Shown: one piece after another, positions 53,111-63,957 of the stretch
Layout of the letters: each line of letters starts with the position of its first letter
Position numbering within the stretch: the first letter of the stretch is position 1
Assembly: GCA_004194705.1 (NCBI GenBank)
Contig: SADC01001324.1
Span: 1-64,000, forward strand
Direction: 5' to 3'
Source of the DNA: Ditylenchus dipsaci
Lineage: Eukaryota; Nematoda; Chromadorea; Rhabditida; Anguinidae
DNA length: 64,000 nt
Notes under the pieces: model-generated
Told to the model about the DNA's origin: nothing
What the model saw: only the letters and a program-made list of their open reading frames with translations
Databases searched by the model: none
Made by a program: the position numbers and the translations under genes

Positions 53111-56100
53111 TTACATGATGATGACAGGCTCAGGCACACTACTAGCAATGGATTTGTGAGGTAGAACTTGAGCTCCGTTCAGATATAACTCGTCCTTTAC
53201 TACCACATCTTCACCGATCACACACTCATTCTCGATCCGCACCCAACGTCCTGCAAATGACATAAAAATCGGGAATTTCAAAAGTAGGAAAGGGTTTTTG
53301 AATTCACTACACATGATCATTTGAAATCTAGGAAGGGCCATTAGCCACAGTTTTTTTAATTTTGATACCTTTCAATAAAAGTACTCTTTTATGTGAATTT
53401 TGTCTGCTGCCCTACTACTTGAAATCGCCTCAGAAATACAAAATCGCAAACCAAAATTTTAAAAATTTTTGGTTTTCGAGATATGGTCTAAGGTTGGATG
53501 CTCGTCATTTGAAATCTTTGCGCTTCAATTTTGAGCCACATCTTGGCAACCAAGCCTCTTTTTAAAGTTTGTTTTGCTATTCTGGCTTGTAAGGCGATTT
53601 CAGCTACTAGAGGAGGGAAGGAAGGGCAGTAGACTAAAAATTACATAAAAAGTACAGGGTGCGGCGAATTGGCCGCAGGATTTGTTTCGGCCATAACTTT
53701 TTGAATTTTCATTTTTTATTCGAAAGAGAAATAAAAAGCAATTTGTTTGTTTGACACAATTTGTTATTTTATGAATGGAATTGTTTAAATTTCTCATTTT
53801 CGATCGCTGTTCAAACTTTTGCTTCATTTTTTTATTTTCAGGGATGGAAGATTATTTATTTGAATGAGCGGAAAGCCTGGACAGTGATCTGGTATGAGAT
53901 GCATGGCTCTTTGTAAACTGGCCGAGACCATGTACCAAGGCAAATTTGCGAAAGCTTTCTCGATAAAGAGCCTTGCATCTCATATCAGATAACTGTGCAA
54001 GCTTTTCGCTCATTCGAATAATCTTCCATTTTTTGAAAATCAAAAAAATTAATCAAAGGTTTGCACAGCAATCGAAATGAGAAGTTTAAACATAAAAATA
54101 CAAGTTTGGTTTCAAAAAATTGCTTTTAACTTTTTCGTTCGAGTGAAAAAAATCTCGCTGAAACAATATAAAAATTCAAAAAGTTATGGTCAAAACAAAT
54201 CCTGCAGCCAATTCGCCGGACCTTGTACTTTTATTTCAAAAAAACAGTATCGAAAAGCCATGGATAACTGGCCGTACCTGTTTAAAACCAGCCAACTTAT
54301 TATTTAATTTTTCAAACGGCCAAAAAATCTAACCAATAGAGCATTTTCGTCCTAAAAAATGACGCATATAATAAATAGATTATACTTGGCTTTTGAAAAA
54401 AACCTTACCGATGATGCTTGAATTGATGAAAGAATGATTGCGGATAATTGTGTCTGAGAGAATAGTCGAATTTTGAACTCGAACACCATCTTCTATACAA
54501 ACATTGCCACCGATCACAACATTGGGTCCAATGGTCTAAAAATTTAGACTATTTTATATTTTTTGATTCATTTCAAAAATAATTATACCACTCCATTTCC
54601 AATATGAGCGGATTTGTCGATTAGCACAGGGGAATGATGTTTTGACCAGAGGATAACTTCACATCCGATAAATCCCCCAGCTTGCTGTGATGAGCTAGAT
54701 AAAGTCGGCTGCCTGCAAAAATAATAATTTACTGCAAGAAATTTTTGACCCTATAGCTCTTTAGTTCAGTTTTGTCACGGGCACCGGTGCAGCACTGGCA
54801 CTTGCAACAGATGCCGTGCCGAAAACAGCTCATTAAGGCTCCTTTTTTAGGATCAGTGCTCCTCTTTTAGGGTCAGTGCCGTGAGCCGGTGCTGAAATCG
54901 TTGGGGTCGTTGCCGTAAGTGCGCATTTAATAATTTTTTGTAAGTCATGTCCAAATCCAAAAATCTTCTAATCGAAACTTTGTCTCATATAAAAAAATTA
55001 CAGTCAACCTTCATATAACAAACCTTTTTTCGATGCCTGTATGGCCAGCGATTAAAGAAAATGACTTACAGTATGCCATCGATATACTGACCCCGATACA
55101 ACAGTCCTATCGAGGTTTGACTGGGCTAAAGTACCTTATATCGCCCCTCGCAAAACGCCCCAAAATCATGTTTTTTGTGTGTTTAACCACTGAAACATGC
55201 TTAAAATATGTTTTCAGGTGGCGGAAAGCCATTTCCTGGGAAAAAAAATTTTCATCAAAAATCGACCAAAACCATGATAACCCTTGTTGGTCGAAAATCG
55301 ACTAAACAACAATATTAGAATCATCAAGCATCTCTTCTACGATTTTAAGCTCGATTTGAACATAGTTTTGAATACTGGGGCCTACCGCATAAATAAACTC
55401 TGGTGTGCATACATTTTATGCATCCAGAGTCACTTTCGAGTGATTTGTGTCTAAGGTATGTGGTGTGCTCATCTCAACCCCAAGCCTCTAAGCCCCTGCG
55501 CCCCGAAGGGGCGCAGGAGGCTTGGTTGGTTAGAGATGCGCGCACTCACTTACCTTAGATATAATTTCGAGTAAGATTCTTGATCATAAAATGCATTTAG
55601 AGGCTCTTTTTGCCAAGTCCATGTTGAAAAACATGGTAAAAAATTGAAATCATGGTTTTGTCGATTTTTGATGAAAATTTTTTTTCCCAGGAAATGGCTT
55701 TCCACCACCTAAAAACACGTTTTGAGCATGTTTCAGTGGTTAAACACACAAAAACATGATTTCGGGGCGTTTTGCGAGGGGCGATATAAGGTACTCCGGC
55801 CTTTGACTGTATCACTAAAATCGGACTTTCCTTAGGGGACCAAGGTAAGTCAAAATTTTGGTTGAAAATTTTTGTTTTGAGTTAGAAAAGTGTTATAAAA
55901 CAAAGCTTATATCAGGGCTCGTATTTCAAAATTTAAAAAATCATTTTGAACATTTTTTTAGCAAAAGAGCCATCTTTTGCAGTGCTTATTGCCATTTTTA
56001 AGCAAAAAACATATTTCGACTAGATTAAAAAAAAGATTTGGGTCCCAAAGAAGGCAATACTTTTCCCGTCCCAAATTTACTTTTTTCTGCCCCGAATTTG

Positions 56101-59100
56101 CTTTTGTCACAAATTTACTTTTTTTGCTCTAAAAATACTTTTTTCTGTCTCAAATTTTGCTAAATATATTTGGGACAGAAAAAAGTATTTCTGGGGCAAA
56201 AGCAAATTTATGAAAAAATATTGTCCCTATAAAGAAGGACAAATCTTAAAAAAAGGACAAATACGATCCCTAATTTTTATGGACAAAGGTTTTTTCTGGC
56301 GCAAGAAGACTTTTAATTATATTTTTTTCTGCAAATTTTGCTGAAAAACGATTTTTTGCACAAAAAAGCCGATTTGCAGCAGAAAAAAGACTTTTTGCGC
56401 CAAAAAAAGTCTTTTTGCACCAGAAAAAAGCTTTGTCCAATTTTTATCGTTTCTACGTTTTAATTTCCCTTTAAAGTTACTTAAGAGATGTTTAAACTAG
56501 GGATGATGGTTACGGTATTTGCGGCTGTGCGGCTGCGGCTTTTTACACAAACCCAAGTGCGGCTGTGGCTATGTTCAAAAATCAAGTGCGGCTAGCGACG
56601 CGACTATGCGGCTATTCATCCTACACAAAAAAACCTCAAACTGGGTTGAGCAATGGTCAATTAACCAGTCCATTGATAGGTCAATTAATATTATTTGACC
56701 TGTCGATGAGAAACCAATTAATTGTTACCCGCTATTTGCACACTGTGCTGCAGTCAATTCTCCCAATACAGTTACCGCTTCAATACATCTCCAATAGGCC
56801 ACTTATTCGATTTGGACACCCACTCATAAAATACTAAAGTATGTGGCTGTAAAAAGCTATTCGATAAAAAGGACGATTTTTTTCATTTCTGGTATCAAGT
56901 AGCAACTTATTATGTCTGAGAAATAATGTAATCATATAAAAGATGTCTAAAAAAATTGTCTCGATGCGACTTAACTCATGTTTGAGCCTATTTAAAGGTA
57001 TTTTTGTAGTGAATGTACAAACCGAATAAGTGTCTCAATAGTGCCTAAATTAATGGGAGGGTTGAACAGCAGAAGTTGTTTTGTAGACCAACCAAAGCAT
57101 TGCTGGACTGTTAATGAGTGGTTAACTTTTATAAGGGTTAACTTAAATGATCGTTATTTCTTAAGCCTTAAAAGTGCAGCTTAGGACAAATTGCGGCTGC
57201 GGCTTGCGGCTATTTCCTTAAAATTGATGCGGCTAGCCGCAACCATCCCTAGTTTAAACACGATTTACGAAATATTACTAAATGCGAAATCTACTAGAAT
57301 ACCGCATGACCGCGGGGTCTACCGCGAATTTCCTCGTTACGTTTTTTTGAAAAAGACCACAATTGGTTAAATGCACAGCCCTGCGTTAAAATGCAATCAA
57401 GCCCAGAGTTCACGGTACCCTTAATTTACGACGCTGCCGAGATGCCGTAAAATCGAGATTTGTCTATAAAATAATACTGAATTTGCCACCTTTGAGATAA
57501 TCCTTCGGTTGACCCACATCCATCCAAAAGCCAGGGAAGGCGAAAGCATACAAGTTTTTAGACTCGACCATTGCCGGGAATACCTCTTTCTCAATGGAGC
57601 AGGGACCTCGTGGAATAAGGTTGAGAACAGAGGGGTTGAGGATGTACATGCCCGCATTGATCTTGTTGCCCACATACTCTTGTGGCTTCTCCACAAACTC
57701 GTGGATTAAGCCCTGTTCTTCATCGTATACCACCACACCATACTTGCTGAATTTGGGGCAATGGAATGGGCATAAGTAAGTGGTTATTAGTACCTAGGTT
57801 CCTCCACTTTGGTCACAGCAATTGTGCCCTGTTTGCCATGCAGTTTGTGGTAGGCCATCATGTCAGAGAATGGAAAATCGCAGATCACATCAGAATTGAG
57901 AACGAAAAATGGTTCGTCACCTTCCAGATGCTTTCTTGCTAATGAAAGGGACCTGAATTTTATTTGGATTAAGAGACTAAATGTGGCTGCCAATGATTGG
58001 CCAATATTTTTTATAGAATAATTTATTTATAAAGTGGGTGCAGTCAAAACGCTATACAACGTAATTCAAGGGTCCGGCCAGAAAGTTAGGTATATACAGT
58101 CTACGTCGTATAGAGTTTCAATTATATAGCCTTTATTTTATGCAAAGCCATAAAAGAGGAGGGGGGGGGGGTACCCTCCCAAATACAGAGATTTTATGAT
58201 TACGTTATAAGGGTTATGTGTATGTAAAGTTACGTTGTATGGAGTTTCAACTGCATGGTTTTAAAAATGTAATAAAAATCGAACAGATTCACAAACTAGA
58301 ACCGCACACTCATTTGCATCCACGATTTTAAAAATCCTCTGTTATTTTTCATCAATAACTCATTTTATACGTGTACAGTGTGCACGGCCTTTCAAAACAC
58401 CCAAAAACGTGCGTTTTGGATTTTTAGACGTATTCGCATGGCGCTGTGGGTAAGCTTCCGTCACCATTTTTTATAACAAGAAGGCTATTTTCTTTGAAGT
58501 AATGAGTTGAACCCCTCTTCCGGCACCTTCGGCTTTTCAATTTTTTTTCAAATTTTCGACAAAAGGCCCAGCCGGGAACGGCCCAGGCCGGTCCCAAAAA
58601 CCCCTATTTAAAAATTTTTAAAAAGCCCAAAAAATTTAAGCAAAAAGCGAAAATCGTTTGTTTAAGCGTTCATCAAGCAAATTGATTCAAGCTTGTCTAC
58701 GTTGTATTTTACAATCTTTACATCTTTCTTTTTCTTAAAAATTTATTGGGTCTTTTACTTCACACCTGAATGGGCGAAAATCTAGAATATTTATTTTACG
58801 TGTCCGGCTTATTAACGTATCATATCCAAAAATGTTACTTTTAAAGCCTCTCTCAGGGAAATTTAGTCAAATGAGAAGACTTCGTTAACACCACTTTCAA
58901 CCTGCTTTTCGACGTTCTACAAGATGTCAAAACAAATATTTTCATCTGACTTTTTTTCTAACTTAATAAAAGCATTTGAAAATCCCAATTTTTCGGTAAT
59001 TTTTGACTTCTTTACTATAAAAAATTGAACTGTTGGTTGGAAAAGATTAATAACTTGGCTAAATCAATAGGTAAATTCGTATAGTAAGGAAGGGAACATA

Positions 59101-61813
59101 AAATGTAGTCAAAATCTAGGTGACAAATGAAAATTATCATTTCGAATGTAAGCTACATGCAGAGTAAAAAATAATAGAAGACTATTATAATGCTCAAGAA
59201 TAATATTTTACTTACCAGCAGTGCCCAGCGGTTCCGTCTCCGAGGAAAACAATATCTATAAAATCACCAATCGATCAATAAATTAACAATGAAAATTGGG
59301 TATTAACCAGAGCTCCCAGATTTTTTTCTTCAAAAATTAAGATATTTGCTCAAAATAAGGACATTTTTAGGTATTTTCTCCAAATTTGCTATTTTATCCA
59401 GTGCTTATTGCTCTTTCGCTGCGAAAAATAAGGTTGTGACTAAAAGTCTCAAACAAAAATAAGATTTGGAGTTTCAAAATAAGGACAAATCTTATAAATA
59501 AGGACATCTGGGAGCCTGGTATTAGCACAAGTTATAGGAACGCTCGTATAACCTTTTTCGGCAAAATTTTTAGAATTTGATCTTTATGTCTAATAATATT
59601 TTTTTATAAATTTATGTTTCAAAATATCAGAATAGAAAAATCGGGAAAAAAGTTTTTTGCAGTTTTTTCGCCATGGTCTTCCAACAAAAATCTTCTCCTC
59701 TGGTCATTTTCTACCATGAAAATAAATTTCATTTTTAAATCAGAAACAGCAATTCCAGAAATTTGACACCAGATTCGTGATCAGCGTACCCGATTTTCTT
59801 ATAACACTCGTCATGAACGCTAAAATTGACTGTTGTATTTTAAATTACGTTCGAGACAAAAAACATTCGAATTACGGCGCGTAATCGTTTTCCCAATTCA
59901 CACTTTCCCAATGAATTAACTTTTCAATGAAACATTTTCCCAATGCATCTTTTTCCAATAAAATACTTTCCCAATGCATCTTTTTCCCAATGAACTACTT
60001 TTGCCAATGAACTCAGTTTATCAGTGAGAATAAGTACCTCATTGCGCTACCTAATCGCTCTTAACTAATTCGTTTTTGTTATTCGGAACAATTATTGTTG
60101 TTCATGTGGAAGGCGATGGTACCTTTGATATGTGCACACCTTCATTTACACAGGTTCGTAATTTGTAAAATAAATGTCGTCTCTCTATTAGTTAATTTAT
60201 TTGTTTTTGAGGTATATGTAGTGCTCGCCGATCGGTGCGACGTCTTTCATTTTCCGATAGCTCACGCGCTTCTGCTCAATAAGAAGAGAGCTACGTTTGA
60301 TAAGATGTGGGCTATGATCAAACAGCAATACTCAGATCTCAAACCCCATTCCTTCTCATGTGATTTGGAAATCAATCCCTACAAATCTATTCTGGCTACT
60401 TTTGGGCCACTGATAGCCGATTTTTGTTGATTTCATTTGAGCCAGAATAACATCAAGCGTCTCAAAATCCTGAAACTCTTCAAACTCTACAAAAGCAATG
60501 TGGTCATCTACCACCAGTCTGGATTGTTATTAGTCCTAGCACATGTGCCAGTTGCTTAAGTGCTCGACTTTGCAGACATTGTGCTGACTATCATAACGTT
60601 GCCTGAGCTTCAACCTCTGGTGCATTGGTCCTACACCATCTATGTCGGGGACCACAATAATCAGCCACAGTTTTCTCATCATTTGTGGAATGTCTACGAG
60701 CGGGTCCTCCAAGATCGACAGCGCTCTAACAACTTCAATGAGTCAAACAATAGAAAACTGAAGCACCTCCTTGGAAACGTGACTCATCCTCCGCTTTGGG
60801 ACTTCATGTTGAAGTTGAGACTGGCTCATGCTTCTGATTTTAACAATGACTGCAACGATTGGCTCGGGAATAGAGGACGAAGAGCTCGGCATCAGGCTGA
60901 CATTGATCGCGATGCATGAATCAAGTTGCAGGTTCAAAAATTCACCAGAATTGCTGCTCGTCGAATGACTGCAAAAGAATATCTCAATGCCGTTGTCCTT
61001 GCTATTAAAGAACCTAAATATTTATTTCACTTTTTATTTTATTCAAGTTATTCAAGTTTTTAGTCAAGTTTTCTATTGCCTTCTATAAAATATATTCAAA
61101 ATAAAATTTCTCAATTTCAGATATGAACTAAGTTCATTAGCAAAAGTACTTCATTGGGAAAAAGATGCATTGGGAAAATGTTTCATTGGAAAGTTAATTC
61201 ATTGGGAAAGTGTGAATTGGAAAACGATTACGCGCCCGAATTACCACGTATTGCCCTTTTTGATAAATTACCACACGGGGGCACTATCGGAGAATCTGTT
61301 TCCCTTTTTTGCCTTGGTCCCCCTGTTGATTTTTTCCATATTTTGCTTTGGTCCCCCTGTTGTTTTTTCAATGTTATCATGGTGAAATAAAGTAAGATAA
61401 AAAACAAAATAAGATAAAAAACAACAAGGGAGACCAAGTATTTTTCACCGAAAATCAACAGGGGGACCAAGGCAAAAAGGGAAACAGATTCTCCGATAGC
61501 GCCACTTATGTTTATACCCAATACAAAATTACCTTAATTCCAATTCTGACTTCATGCTGTTTCATATCCTTTTTTAAACCTCCTCCAATTTTCATTCACA
61601 GCCAGAATTACAGTGTCTAAACCAAACAATTTACTTATAAAAGTTTAAGATACTTTAAATAAAAAATGGCGCACCGACTCCAACAGCAGCTAGAGCCTCC
61701 ATCTGGTGCATAACCATCGGTTTATTCGCAAATTCCACTAAAGGTTTGGCTTGAGTAAGTGTGAGTGGGCGAAGACGGGTGCCAAAGCCACCAGCCAGAA
61801 TCAGGGCTTTCAT
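53111..61813 (-). CDS. GMPPB: GMPPB, mannose-1-phosphate guanylyltransferase (catalytic beta subunit)
   Basis: GMPPB makes GDP-mannose from mannose-1-phosphate and GTP in the cytosol, for N-glycans, O-mannose and GPI anchors. Exons: 61813-61675, 61616-61533, 59255-59216, 57952-57794, 57746-57490, 54712-54589, 54535-54409 and 53250-53111. They encode about 356 residues; animal GMPPB has about 360. The N-terminal nucleotidyltransferase signature [15 protein letters not shown] is followed by PKPLV-like [50 protein letters not shown] and [13 protein letters not shown] left-handed beta-helix of hexapeptide repeats ([15 protein letters not shown]) comes next, then the conserved end [15 protein letters not shown] and VIIM. 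About five residues of the usual GW-x3-VG-x-W link are absent between the last two exons, so a micro-exon may be missed. Single-base breaks lie near 61590, 57949 and 54676. Confidence 0.92.
53640..54235. repeat. foldback in the last GMPPB intron
   Basis: Inverted arms with ACAGGGTGCGGCGAATTGGC and its partner at about 54210-54230 enclose further inverted segments (GATGGAAGATTATTT, GAGATGCATGGCTC) meeting near 53930. Non-coding. Confidence 0.6.
54775..54930. repeat. GGTGCCG/GTGAGCCGGTGC repeat
   Basis: Short G/C-rich blocks (GGGCACCGGTGCAGC, GTCAGTGCCGTGAGCCGGTG) resemble those at 22118-22260, in an intron of GMPPB. Confidence 0.45.
55003..55812. mobile_element. TA-flanked foldback with ACAGTCAACC ends and core module
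   Basis: The tips TACAGTCAACC and TTTGACTGTA are inverted. Arms at about 55130-55290 and 55645-55800 are inverted copies (CCCTCGCAAAACGCCCC, GCCATTTCCTGGGAA). The loop (55355-55625) is a copy of the core hairpin module. Tc1/mariner-like tips. Confidence 0.65.
55850..56480. other. A/T-rich GMPPB intron with AAAAAGTATTT-type microrepeats
   Basis: Stretches such as TTGCTTTTGTCACAAATTTA and TTTTTTGCGCCAAAAA recur between 56040 and 56440. No gene. Confidence 0.4.
56498..57251. mobile_element. 754-bp hAT-like element, TSD GTTTAAAC
   Basis: The ends TAGGGATGATGGTTACGG and CCGCAACCATCCCTA are inverted, followed by GTGCGGCTGCGGCT repeats at both sides. Exact copies GTTTAAAC lie at 56490-56497 and 57252-57259. 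The octamer is itself palindromic. The interior has no recognisable transposase. Confidence 0.8.
58020..59210. other. GMPPB intron without recognised features
   Basis: A/T-rich. A G10-type tract lies at about 58162 and a GGCCCAGCCGGGAACGGCCC patch at about 58566. No coding or element ends seen. Confidence 0.4.
59876..61236 (+). mobile_element. MULE-3: reduced Mutator-like element, TSD CGAATTAC
   Basis: The 1361-bp element is flanked by exact 8-bp copies CGAATTAC (59868-59875 and 61237-61244). The inverted ends GGCGCGTAATCGTTTTCCC run into arrays of TTTTCCCAATG (59895-60010; 61145-61215 inverted). The interior holds a degenerate transposase. It lies in the second GMPPB intron. Confidence 0.88.
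60090..60920 (+). pseudogene. MULE-3 transposase, degenerate
   Basis: In order: [17 protein letters not shown] (first catalytic D, about 60095-60150), [38 protein letters not shown] (second D, about 60355-60410), and [18 protein letters not shown] with the acidic residue of the third site (about 60725-60785), ending at a TGA near 60919. It lacks the FLYWCH finger and the N-terminal part, and has frame changes between pieces (stop at about 60429). It is a different lineage from MULE-1 and MULE-2. Confidence 0.7.
61265..61508. repeat. inverted repeat with GGTCCCCCTGTTG modules
   Basis: The ends GGCACTATCGGAGAATCTGT and ACAGATTCTCCGATAGCGCC are inverted. Inside, TTTGCCTTGGTCCCCCTGTTG occurs twice directly and twice inverted. 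Adjacent to the right side of MULE-3, in the GMPPB intron. Confidence 0.65.
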
Positions 61814-63320
61814 CTTTTTAGACGGTGGCAGTTGTTGGATAGGAGCTAGAATAGGTCAGACGCAGGAAATCTGGCTGGAGTATGTACAACGCAAGATCAG
61901 TGGAAGACTAGCAGGACTGCATTGTGAGTGTCTGGAAAAGTTGGTGATAATTTAGGAAAATTAAGCCACATCATCAAAAAGGTGCCCCACCCACTTTTGT
62001 GGAAAGGAAAAACAAACAAATGCATATGAAGAGAGATTCTTTTAAAGGAGTGGGTTGGGAGGAGTGAAGGAGAAAATAATTAGCATTTAATCCACTTTCA
62101 AACACACCCTCGGAAATGTGGCGAAATAGAGGCAATCAAGTGAGGCAGCTCGAATTCGGTAGAGATTTGCAGGCTCTATTCAAAAAAATATAGTATTACA
62201 GTCGAGCCCCAATAAACTGCCATCGCCAGTAAATCGCCAGCTCAGACAAATTAGGTTTGCCAGCAAAAAAATAACAACGGGAAATTCACCCTAAATACGC
62301 CGATACACAATATATCGCCATCCTCAGTCTGATCCTGTCCAATAACAGTATTCCCAGTAAACCGGCACCTTGCATATTTTGCAACTCTTTTCAAATTCCC
62401 GCCAAATTTTCTGAATTATTTTTGAATTTGCGTCAGCCTGAAGCACGCTGATGCCATTAATAACTCTTTTTATGAGGATCGAAAGAAGAAATAAAGTCAC
62501 TAACCAAATTTTTTCGCGGTTGCTTAACCGATCATTGAATGTTACGTTTTGTTTGAATAAAGATGAGTTGACTGTACTGATAGAAGCCTGATAAAAGGAC
62601 ACTATCAATAAGCTGCCACCAAATACACTATGAGCATGCCAACGGTGTCCCCAGGGTGGCGGTTTACCAGGACTTAACTGTGAAAACGCAAGCCTCGTCC
62701 GTACTGATATTTTTTATTTGCGCTCCGTAGCAAGCCAGTGGCTACCGCCATGCCTGGTGACTGGCACAATAAATTTTGGTTGGTTTCCAATTCTTTGTTC
62801 GAAAAGTGTTGAAAAGCCTTGAATTGGATCCAACTTGGATATGATTCCTAACAAGAGCGACGCGACACTGTCGTGACAATAATACTGATTGATCTAAGAC
62901 TGGATTAAAAATAGAAGGCTGGTTAACGACTTATTCCGCCAAAAGGGGTCAAAACTTTTCCGTAAATATTTACTCCGCGCCAAATGACAGGATAACCAAG
63001 AAACAAAAACATCGTGTTTTTGACACTATACATCAATTTTGGGCTCAAGAGAAGGCGATAATATAATTTCGAGATCACGTCAGGAAAAACATATGGCCGT
63101 TTGAAATCAACTGAATCTGTATTTACACCTTGTAGATAAAGCTTGGTTTTCTTAAAACTTTAACAACCCTTGACAAGATTCTGCAGTTTTTATAAGTGAA
63201 TACCAACGTGTTTTTATACATGCAGAATTTTGAAAATATCTCAAAAAACAGCGCAACCCACTACGCATGGAATAATTCCAAAGAAAAACTAGACTACAAC
63301 AAATAGTTCAATAACAACGG
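61814..63320. other. intergenic region between RPS3 and GMPPB
   Basis: No gene is visible. The two genes are on the same strand, about 1.6 kb apart. TACAGTCGAGCC (about 62199) and inverted-looking TTGACTGTACTG (about 62569) may be ends of a small TA-flanked element. The GMPPB promoter should be near 61.8-62.3 kb but I see no defining motif. Confidence 0.45.
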
Positions 63321-63326
63321 TTTATT
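63321..63326 (-). promoter_or_regulatory. RPS3 polyadenylation signal AATAAA
   Basis: AATAAA on the minus strand lies about 80 bases after the RPS3 stop, a usual 3' UTR length for a ribosomal protein gene. Confidence 0.55.
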
Positions 63327-63404
63327 CTTTTACAACACTCATTAGCAAGGAACGAATGAATTTCTTGTCAACAAAAGTAGTAACAGCTTAATATGCAAAC
63401 AGCC

Positions 63405-63957
63405 TTAATATCCTGCAGGCTGAATTGGCACAGGCTGTTGTTGCTGTGGAATAGGCTGTGGCTGAATTGGCTGCTCGCGGTGCTCACTGTAAGGCTGGGC
63501 CGGGTTAGCTTGTCCTCAGGCTCCTTGATCTCGATGTGGTCTGGCAATGGGTTGCGTGGTCCGATTTGGCCCTTGGGGTCGTGCGGCAACATGATTTTCA
63601 CTTTGATGCCCAAAACTCCTGAATTTTTTTTAATTAAAATATTTTTAAGGATTACTAAAAGCAAAAAAGTCTACCTTGACGCAGCTGAACGTGACGAACT
63701 GCCTGCTGTATGTAGTGGTTGACAGGGTCTCCGGAGTGGATCATCACACCATCCACAAACTTCATTGCCTTGGCACGCTGACCACGCAGCTTGCCGGAAA
63801 CAATGATTTCGCAACCTCGAGCCTGAGACTCCATGATGAAGCGGAGAACACCATAGCAAGCACGACGCACAGCCAGACCACCGACCAGTTTGTAGCGAAG
63901 AGACTCACACTGAGCAACGGCGCACAATCCACGGCTGGACACTTTCTCAGCGTACAG
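63405..63957 (-). CDS. RPS3: RPS3, small ribosomal subunit protein uS3 (partial: last two exons)
   Basis: uS3 sits at the mRNA entry tunnel of the 40S subunit. Exon 63957-63675 encodes [59 protein letters not shown] and [11 protein letters not shown], very close to animal uS3. A split Gly codon joins it to 63618-63405 ([33 protein letters not shown]). In the GGG run at 63502-63504 one base appears missing. With it, the tail reads as a Pro/Gln-rich C-terminus ending QPAGY at a TAA (63405-63407), a typical uS3 tail; without it the frame runs on into the 3' UTR. The N-terminal KH domain exons lie beyond the right edge. Confidence 0.94.

Noticed and set aside
63368..63404. RPS3 reading frame continuing past the Pro/Gln tail
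   Set aside because: That longer frame has an atypical Ser-rich and then hydrophobic tail. Adding one G at 63502-63504 gives a typical uS3 tail and an earlier stop.
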